A stretch of 5,658 nucleotides of DNA from an uncultured Lachnospiraceae bacterium. GTDB lineage: Bacteria > Bacillota > Clostridia > Lachnospirales > Lachnospiraceae. The stretch lies in assembly GCA_902782655.1 (NCBI GenBank), contig CACZNY010000138.1:1-5658 (forward strand), in the 5' to 3' direction. Shown piece after piece: positions 1 to 4,513 of this stretch. The notes below the pieces were generated by a model that worked only from the letters and a program-made list of their open reading frames with translations, did not search any database and was not told the origin of the DNA. The number at the start of each line of letters is the position of its first letter. Positions within the stretch are counted from its first letter, which is position 1. The translations under genes and the position numbers were made by a program.

Positions 1-684
1 GCGGAGGAGTCTGAGGAAAAAGCGGAGGCTGCGCAGCAGGAGGTGAAGGTCTCGGGTTCCGGAAGGGTGGTGGTTATAGATGCAGGCCATCAGTCAAAGG
101 CGAATACCGGTAAAGAACCCATAGGTCCGGGCGCAAGTGAAATGAAGACAAAGGTAGCCGGAGGCACAAGCGGTGTTGCAACAGGCCTCAAAGAATATGA
201 GCTGACACTGGCCGTATCCTTAAAGCTGCAGCAGGAGCTTGAAAGCCGTGGTTATCAGGTGATAATGATCAGAACCTCGAACGATGTAAATATAACAAAT
301 GCAGAAAGGGCTCAGATGGCCAATAATGCCGGAGCCAACGCTTTTATCCGGGTGCATGCCAACGGTTCTGACAATTCTTCAGCCAACGGCGCGATGACCA
401 TATGTCAGACGCCCTCCAATCCTTATAACGGATCGCTGGCATCCCAAAGCAAGGAACTTTCGGCTGATGTGCTCAATGGTCTGGTCTCAGCGACGGGATG
501 TAAGAAGGAACGTGTATGGGAGACTGATACGATGAGCGGTATAAACTGGTGTCAGGTTCCTGTTACCATTGTTGAGGTCGGTTATATGACAAACCCCTCA
601 GAGGATGCACTTATGGCGACGGATGATTATCAGTGGAAGATGGCAAAGGGCATAGCGAACGGAGTAGATGAATTTCTGAATTAA
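1..684 (+). CDS. N-acetylmuramoyl-L-alanine amidase, Amidase_3 catalytic domain (5' partial)
   Basis: This is a peptidoglycan hydrolase that cuts the bond between N-acetylmuramic acid and the L-Ala of the stem peptide, using zinc, outside the cell membrane. The frame is open from base 1, so the true start and any signal peptide or anchor lie upstream; the GTG at 43 is an internal Val. The first ~21 codons are rich in Glu, Ala and Gln and read as a linker. The catalytic fold follows, with zinc ligands His in DAGHQ (codon at 88), Glu in KEYEL (193) and His in VHANGS (355), and the catalytic Glu in [11 protein letters not shown] (574). All four expected residues are present, so the domain should be active. 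Between the first His and the Glu lies a ~34-residue Gly-rich insertion (GPGASEMK to GVATG), which I recall from clostridial members. The downstream HAD gene begins one base after the stop. Whether the enzyme acts in growth, division or sporulation cannot be told. Confidence 0.93.
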   Translation, partial: AEESEEKAEAAQQEVKVSGSGRVVVIDAGHQSKANTGKEPIGPGASEMKTKVAGGTSGVATGLKEYELTLAVSLKLQQELESRGYQVIMIRTSNDVNITNAERAQMANNAGANAFIRVHANGSDNSSANGAMTICQTPSNPYNGSLASQSKELSADVLNGLVSATGCKKERVWETDTMSGINWCQVPVTIVEVGYMTNPSEDALMATDDYQWKMAKGIANGVDEFLN

Positions 685-685
685 C

Positions 686-1465
686 ATGAAACTATTATTT
701 CTCGATATAGACGGTACCGTCTGGGACTGGAAAAACATGATACCTGAAAGCACGAAGAGGGCTGTAAGGAGGGTAAGGGAGAAGGGAGACATGGTATTCC
801 TCAACTCCGGACGCAGCAGGGGGTTTATACAAAACCAGGAGCTTTTGGATATCGGCTTCGACGGTATAATATCAGCCTGCGGAACCATGATAGAGCTAGG
901 GGAAGAGGTAATCTATGATTCTGAAATACCGAAGGCTAAGGCGTTGAAAATAGTGGAGGGTGTAAGAAGATACGGCTGTAAGCCTGTGCTTGAGGGAAAA
1001 GAATACCTGTACATGGATGATGAGGAATTTGCGGACGACTGGTACGGCCAGAAGCTAAAGCGGGAGCTTGGTTACAGGCTGAAGCCTATAAGCTCTGAAT
1101 GGGGAAGCTGGAGGATGCAGAAGCTTTCCTGCAATACGAAGGATGCGGATATAGAGGGGTGTCGGGATGAATTCCAGGAGGAGTATGACTTTATCCTGCA
1201 TGAGCTTCCGGTATGTGAGATGGTGCCCAGACCTCACAGCAAGGGCTTCGGTATAAGGTTCATCTGTGACAGGCTGGGAGTTCCGATAGAGGATACCTAT
1301 GCTTTCGGGGACAGCATGAATGACAGGGAAATGCTGCTGGCAGCGGGAACGGCCATTGTCATGGGGAACGGCTCAGATAAGGCAAAATCCATGGCAGATT
1401 ATGTGACTACAGCTTTGGAGCAGGACGGGATATGGAATGCATGTGAGCATTTCGGACTGGTCTAA
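686..1465 (+). CDS. Cof-type HAD-IIB family phosphatase
   Basis: This is a cytoplasmic Mg-dependent phosphatase of the haloacid dehalogenase superfamily, Cof/IIB type; these act on sugar phosphates, flavin or nucleotide phosphates, and the substrate here is unknown. All four HAD motifs are visible: DIDGT at residues 7-11 (nucleophile Asp7, acid/base Asp9), LNSGRSR with Ser41 as motif II (often Thr in relatives), Lys186 in HSKGFG as motif III, and GDSMND at 208-213 as motif IV with Asp209 and Asp213. The roughly 140-residue segment between motifs II and III is the IIB cap. The length of 259 aa is normal for the family. The ATG follows the amidase stop after one C, and no good Shine-Dalgarno lies at the usual distance (a GGAG at 661 is 21 bases away), so translation probably depends on ribosomes finishing the amidase. 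The stop overlaps that of the convergent regulator. The family call is firm; the role is not. Confidence 0.93.
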   Translation: MKLLFLDIDGTVWDWKNMIPESTKRAVRRVREKGDMVFLNSGRSRGFIQNQELLDIGFDGIISACGTMIELGEEVIYDSEIPKAKALKIVEGVRRYGCKPVLEGKEYLYMDDEEFADDWYGQKLKRELGYRLKPISSEWGSWRMQKLSCNTKDADIEGCRDEFQEEYDFILHELPVCEMVPRPHSKGFGIRFICDRLGVPIEDTYAFGDSMNDREMLLAAGTAIVMGNGSDKAKSMADYVTTALEQDGIWNACEHFGLV

Positions 1466-1830
1466 TATGTCCTCTGATTATATTCCACTATCTTAATGAA
1501 GGTCTCTTCGGAAAGGTCGTGCTCCATTTTGCAGGCATCCTTTTTTGCAGTCTCAGTGCTGACGCCGAGATTTTCGAGAAAAAGAGTCAGCTCCCTCTCG
1601 CGGGTATAGATCCTGGTAGCTACCTTGCGCCCTTTATCTGTGAGCATTATCATGTTATTTTCGTCCATGCTGATATAGCCGTTTTCCCTGAGCCTTTTCA
1701 TGGCTATGGAAACACTGGGCTTGGAAAAGCCAAGCTCTGAAGCTATGTCTATGCTGCGGACGTTGCCCTTCTGCTCTTTTATCTTAAGTATCGCCTCAAG
1801 ATAGTCCTCAGCGGATTCGTGTATGTTCAT
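1462..1830 (-). CDS. DtxR/MntR-family metal-dependent transcriptional repressor
   Basis: This is a 122-aa winged-helix repressor that would bind DNA when loaded with Mn(II) or Fe(II) and usually controls metal uptake. The N-terminal half has the winged helix: IDIASELGFSKPSVSIAMKR (residues 27-46) is the helix-turn-helix with recognition helix, and DENNMIMLTDKGR (56-68) the wing. The C-terminal half is the metal-binding/dimerisation domain; there is no SH3-like domain, as in MntR. By alignment from memory to B. subtilis MntR, Asp9 and Glu12 match D8 and E11, and Glu103-His104 match E102-H103. Cys100 replaces E99, as in iron-type DtxR, and Glu78 sits where His77 is expected. I chose the ATG at 1830 because it begins MNIHESAEDYLE as in relatives and has GAAAGG nine bases upstream. 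The in-frame ATG at 1872 adds 14 atypical residues, lacks a Shine-Dalgarno and lies only about 19 bases from the likely transcript start. It is divergent from the GH3 gene; no transporter is next to it in the window, so its targets are unknown. Confidence 0.88.
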   Translation of the reverse strand: MNIHESAEDYLEAILKIKEQKGNVRSIDIASELGFSKPSVSIAMKRLRENGYISMDENNMIMLTDKGRKVATRIYTRERELTLFLENLGVSTETAKKDACKMEHDLSEETFIKIVEYNQRTY

Positions 1831-1839
1831 GGAAAAAGA

Positions 1840-1845
1840 CCTTTC
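1840..1845 (-). promoter_or_regulatory. Ribosome-binding site that decides the regulator start
   Basis: Read on the minus strand this is GAAAGG, nine bases before the ATG at 1830. No comparable purine run precedes the upstream in-frame ATG at 1872, where the preceding bases read GATAATCC. This favours the 122-aa product over a 136-aa one. Confidence 0.55.
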
Positions 1846-1889
1846 ATTTCTGGAGGAAACTGAATCAACCATGGATTATCTTTTTTAAC

Positions 1890-1913
1890 CCAAATTTAGT
1901 ATATCATATTTGG
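1890..1913. promoter_or_regulatory. Candidate operator: 24-bp imperfect palindrome in the divergent gap
   Basis: The arms CCAAAT (1890-1895) and ATTTGG (1908-1913) are perfect inverted repeats. Of the six inner pairs, three also match around a central TATA, making nine of twelve. The site covers the regulator's -10 and ends eleven bases before the extended -10 on the other strand, so one bound dimer could affect both genes. DtxR-family repressors bind AT-rich palindromes of about this size and often control themselves, hence the suggestion that the neighbouring repressor is the ligand. The half-site is not a close match to the classical DtxR or MntR boxes I remember, and AT-rich DNA yields such symmetry by chance. 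Confidence 0.35.
1898..1906 (-). promoter_or_regulatory. Extended -10 promoter of the DtxR/MntR-type regulator gene
   Basis: The minus strand reads TGATATACT, an extended -10 (TGn before TATACT, five of six to TATAAT). No convincing -35 lies 16-18 bases upstream, which an extended -10 can tolerate. The predicted transcript start is near 1891, giving a leader of about 60 bases to the ATG at 1830. The element is inside the 24-bp imperfect palindrome, so a protein bound there should block it. Confidence 0.5.
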
Positions 1914-1923
1914 TAAGGATTTG

Positions 1924-1932
1924 TGGTATACT
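1924..1932 (+). promoter_or_regulatory. Extended -10 promoter of the GH3 glucosidase gene
   Basis: The sequence TGGTATACT is an extended -10 (TG, one base, TATACT). The hexamer 17 bases upstream (TCATAT at 1904) is a poor -35; TTGGTA at 1910 is better in sequence but only 11 bases away. Transcription would begin near 1939, leaving a leader of about 46 bases with a strong Shine-Dalgarno (AAGGGGG, 1975-1981) before the ATG at 1986. Confidence 0.5.
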
Positions 1933-1985
1933 TTATTTGTCACATCTGTTATGTTAGTATCCGATTCATTTAAAAAGGGGGTTCC

Positions 1986-4259
1986 ATGGATTATAAGAAG
2001 GTAATAAGCTCTATGACACTCGAGGAAAAAGCCTCTCTCTGCTCTGGAAGGGATTTTTGGCATACTAAGGCAGTGAAGAGCCAAAAGGTACCGGAAATAA
2101 TGGTTAGTGACGGACCTCACGGTCTCAGGAAACAGCCTAAGTCTCCGGATCATCTCGGAGCCTTTGAGAGCATTAAGGCGGTTTGCTTCCCTGCTGCCTG
2201 CGCGACAGCTGCGTCTTTTGACAGAGCTCTTTTAGGGAAGATGGGAAAAGCAATAGGCACGGAATGCCAGTCGGAAAGCGTAGCGACGATTCTGGGACCG
2301 GCAGTTAATATTAAACGTTCCCCGCTTTGCGGCAGGAATTTTGAATACTTTTCCGAGGATCCGCTGCTTACTACTGAGCTTGCAGGTGCATTTATCAAGG
2401 GAGTCCAGAGTAAGAATGTCGGCACCTCCATCAAGCATTTTACCGCCAACAATCAGGAGACAAGAAGACTTACCGTAAGCGTGAAGGTAGATGAGAGAAC
2501 CATGAGGGAGATATACCTTGCGGCTTTTGAGGGCGCTATAAAAAATGCTGCTCCGTGGACAGTAATGTGCTCGTACAACAGGATAAACGGTCTCCATGCA
2601 TCGGAAAACAAAAAATATCTTACAGATATCCTCCGCGATGAATGGGGATTTGACGGTGTGGTCATGAGTGACTGGGGGGCCGTGAACGACAGATCCAAAG
2701 GGCTTGCAGCGGGTCTTGATCTTGAGATGCCCGGATCCTACGGGGTAAATGACAGGGAGATAATAGAGGCTGTACAGAACGGCACACTGTCAGAAAAAGC
2801 TGTAGACAAGGCAGTGGAAAGGATTCTCAGGTGGATAGATAAGTACGAGCTTAAGAAACAGAAGGATACAAAGTGGGATAAAGATGCTGATCACGAGCTT
2901 GCAGGTAAGATAGAAGAGGAGAGCGCGATCCTGCTCAAGAATTCGGATGGGATACTTCCTCTGGATAAGAATGATACCATTGCGGTGATCGGCCGCTTTG
3001 CCAAGGCGCCCAGATATCAGGGGGGCGGGAGCTCACATATCAATTCGTATAAGGTCACATCTTTTATGGATGCGGCAAAAGGAAAGGGACATGACCTGAT
3101 ATATGCTGATGGATATGAGCTTGATAAGGATGAGATAGACAGGACTCTCATCACCAAGGCAGTTAATGCGGCTAAAAAGAGTGACGTGGCGGTGGTATTT
3201 GCCGGTCTGCCGGATTCATTCGAATCGGAGGGGTATGACAGGAACGATATGAAGCTGCCCGAGAATCAGAATGTGCTTATATCTGAAATACTTAAGGTTC
3301 AACCTAATGTGGTGGTCGTGCTTCATAATGGTTCAGCTGTAGAGATGCCCTGGGAGAGTGAGGTTAAAGGGATCTTTGAAATGTACCTCGGCGGACAGAA
3401 TGTGGGTACTGCGGAATATGATCTGCTGTTTGGAAAGGTGAATCCCTGTGGAAGGCTTCCTGAAACATTTCCGAAGAGGCTGGAGGACAATCCTTCTTAT
3501 CTTAACTTCCCGGGCTACATGGATACTGTGGATTACTCCGAAGGGGTGTTTGTGGGATACAGGTATTATGATTCCAGGGATATGGAAGTGCTGTTTCCTT
3601 TCGGGCACGGACTTTCCTATACCACGTTTAAGTATTCGAATCTTAAGGTTTCAAAGAGGAAGATAAAGGATACCGATACGCTGACCGTATCTGTAGATGT
3701 TTCAAATATCGGACGTATGGCAGGTAAGGAGGTTGTTCAGATATATGTGGCTCCTCCTCGTAACGGAATACCGAGACCGGTACATGAGCTTAAGGCCTTT
3801 GAAAAGGTAAGCCTCAGGGCGGGAGAGACAAAAACTGTTACTTTTGAGCTTGGGAGCAGGGCTTTTTCTTATTGGGATAAGGAGCTGCAGGATTGGTATG
3901 TGGCCGGGGGAGATTACGTGATAGAGGCGGGGTCTTCAAGCCGGGATATCAAATATACAAAGAAGGTAAATATAGAGTCGACCATAAAGCGTGTGCCTGT
4001 GATCACAGAAAACACCTGCTTTGGGGATCTCATGGGAGATCCGAAGGTCGCAGATATCCTAAGGCCTCTTGTGAATTCATATCTTCATATAGATAAGAAA
4101 GAAAAGACAAAGGCATCAGATGCGGCTAATGATAAGATGTATCAGGAAATATTGAGGTTTGCTCCGTTAAGAGGAGTCATAAGCCTTGGCGACGGCGAAT
4201 ATGACCATGAAAAGCTGGCAAAGGTGATTACTGCTCTTCAGAGCAAACTGACCAAATAA
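1986..4259 (+). CDS. Glycoside hydrolase family 3 beta-glucosidase, cytoplasmic
   Basis: This is a retaining exo-acting glycosidase that removes terminal beta-linked sugar, most likely glucose, from cello-oligosaccharides or plant beta-glucosides. There is no signal peptide, so the substrate must be imported. The order is a TIM-barrel domain (about 1-290), an alpha/beta sandwich domain (about 313-540), a fibronectin III-like domain (about 580-660) and a ~95-residue C-terminal tail. Visible GH3 signatures are SDGPHG with Asp42, GRNFEYFSEDP from residue 116, KHF at 150-152, the nucleophile Asp229 in VMSDWGA, and the probable acid/base Glu415 in ESEGYDR. No PA14 insertion is seen. The 757 aa length is close to clostridial beta-glucosidase B enzymes (about 755 aa as I recall). 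The ATG has AAGGGGG four bases upstream. The gene is divergent from the repressor and appears monocistronic, with no plus-strand U-tract terminator directly after it. Beta-xylosidase or mixed specificity is possible; the family is certain, the substrate less so. Confidence 0.95.
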   Translation: MDYKKVISSMTLEEKASLCSGRDFWHTKAVKSQKVPEIMVSDGPHGLRKQPKSPDHLGAFESIKAVCFPAACATAASFDRALLGKMGKAIGTECQSESVATILGPAVNIKRSPLCGRNFEYFSEDPLLTTELAGAFIKGVQSKNVGTSIKHFTANNQETRRLTVSVKVDERTMREIYLAAFEGAIKNAAPWTVMCSYNRINGLHASENKKYLTDILRDEWGFDGVVMSDWGAVNDRSKGLAAGLDLEMPGSYGVNDREIIEAVQNGTLSEKAVDKAVERILRWIDKYELKKQKDTKWDKDADHELAGKIEEESAILLKNSDGILPLDKNDTIAVIGRFAKAPRYQGGGSSHINSYKVTSFMDAAKGKGHDLIYADGYELDKDEIDRTLITKAVNAAKKSDVAVVFAGLPDSFESEGYDRNDMKLPENQNVLISEILKVQPNVVVVLHNGSAVEMPWESEVKGIFEMYLGGQNVGTAEYDLLFGKVNPCGRLPETFPKRLEDNPSYLNFPGYMDTVDYSEGVFVGYRYYDSRDMEVLFPFGHGLSYTTFKYSNLKVSKRKIKDTDTLTVSVDVSNIGRMAGKEVVQIYVAPPRNGIPRPVHELKAFEKVSLRAGETKTVTFELGSRAFSYWDKELQDWYVAGGDYVIEAGSSSRDIKYTKKVNIESTIKRVPVITENTCFGDLMGDPKVADILRPLVNSYLHIDKKEKTKASDAANDKMYQEILRFAPLRGVISLGDGEYDHEKLAKVITALQSKLTK

Positions 4260-4286
4260 AAGAAGGCGCCATGCACGTATGGCGCC
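4254..4286 (-). terminator. Intrinsic terminator of the tRNA-Leu gene
   Basis: An 8-bp perfect stem (GGCGCCAT at 4265-4272 with ATGGCGCC at 4279-4286) closes a six-base loop. On the minus strand it is followed by TTCTTTTATTT (4264 to 4254), a proper U-rich tract. On the plus strand the stem is followed by GGGAATGCTG with no T run. It is therefore built to stop minus-strand transcription leaving the tRNA, not the GH3 transcript, although its U tract overlaps the GH3 stop codon. Confidence 0.8.
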
Positions 4287-4301
4287 GGGAATGCTGACTC
4301 A

Positions 4302-4383
4302 TGCGCCGAGTGGGACTTGAACCCACACGTCTTGCGACACAGGAACCTAAATCCTGCTTGTCTGCCAGTTCCAACATCGGCGC
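4302..4383 (-). tRNA. tRNA-Leu, anticodon UAG
   Basis: This is an 82-nt class II tRNA. On the minus strand the acceptor GCGCCGA (4383-4377) pairs perfectly with TCGGCGC (4309-4303), and the discriminator base is A. The D arm has a 3-bp TTG/CAA stem with a GAACTGGCAGA loop. The anticodon stem CAGGA/TCCTG closes the loop TTTAGGT, placing TAG at 4349-4347. A long variable arm (13 nt, GTC/GAC stem with a GCAA loop) and a T arm GTGGG-TTCAAGT-CCCAC follow. The long variable arm, the A discriminator and the anticodon together give leucine, reading CUA and, by wobble, other CUN codons. The 3' CCA is not encoded (the next bases are TGAG), so it must be added by nucleotidyltransferase. It stands alone rather than in a tRNA cluster, with its own promoter and terminator. 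Confidence 0.97.
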
Positions 4384-4392
4384 TCATCCGAT

Positions 4393-4421
4393 ATCATACC
4401 TGTAAAGAGCGCATGTGTCAA
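4393..4421 (-). promoter_or_regulatory. Strong sigma-A promoter of tRNA-Leu
   Basis: The minus strand carries TTGACA (4421-4416), exactly 17 bases, then TATGAT (4398-4393): a perfect -35 and five of six at -10. The mature tRNA begins ten bases after the -10, so the 5' leader removed by RNase P would be only a few bases long. Confidence 0.85.
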
Positions 4422-4427
4422 AAGGTG

Positions 4428-4456
4428 TTGTAAATAAACAGCTATTAAGATAAAAT
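4428..4456 (+). promoter_or_regulatory. Probable promoter of the phosphofructokinase gene
   Basis: TTGTAA (4428-4433; four of six) is followed by 17 bases and TAAAAT (4451-4456; five of six). Predicted transcription starts near 4463, leaving a leader of about 50 bases to the ATG. Its -10 lies in the left arm of the large inverted repeat, so transcripts from here would carry only the right arm. It is back-to-back with the tRNA promoter, the two -35 boxes being six bases apart. Confidence 0.45.
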
Positions 4457-4493
4457 GTCTTATTGCGGGTGTAAACGCAGTAAGACATTTTAT
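4450..4493. repeat. Long inverted repeat / hairpin just upstream of the phosphofructokinase RBS
   Basis: Thirteen bases (4450-4462, ATAAAATGTCTTA) are perfectly complementary to 4481-4493 (TAAGACATTTTAT). Five further inner pairs (4463-4467 with 4476-4480, one of them G-U) extend the stem to 18 bp around an 8-base loop, GGTGTAAA. The core is flanked by AAAA on the left and TTTT on the right, as in a bidirectional intrinsic terminator. Eight bases later the Shine-Dalgarno AAGGAG begins to complete (4499-4504). It may be a terminator that stops read-through from the GH3 side, an operator over the promoter's -10, or an mRNA 5' structure. The pairing is certain; the function is not. Confidence 0.8.
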
Positions 4494-4513
4494 AATATAA
4501 GGAGAAGAAAACA

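Noticed and set aside
43..45. GTG at 43 as the amidase start codon
   Set aside because: The frame is open to base 1 with a linker-like composition, and a start here would leave an exported enzyme without a signal sequence.
1831..1872. Longer 136-aa regulator starting at the ATG at 1872
   Set aside because: No Shine-Dalgarno, only about 19 bases from the predicted transcript start, and the extra 14 residues do not resemble the family's N-terminus, whereas MNIHESAEDYLE does.
2150..2698. Minus-strand open frames of 80-120 codons opposite the GH3 gene
   Set aside because: They lie antisense to a region with clear GH3 catalytic motifs, lack recognisable domains and have no convincing ribosome-binding site; they are by-products of the codon pattern.
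4265..4286. The GGCGCC hairpin as terminator of the GH3 gene
   Set aside because: The plus strand after the stem is GGGAATGCTG with no T tract; the U-rich run exists only on the minus strand.
4491..4496. Perfect TATAAT as the -10 of the phosphofructokinase promoter
   Set aside because: It has no -35 at 16-18 bases (GGTGTA there), and a start about seven bases later would fall inside AAGGAG and destroy the ribosome-binding site. It is better explained as the end of the inverted repeat's T-rich flank.
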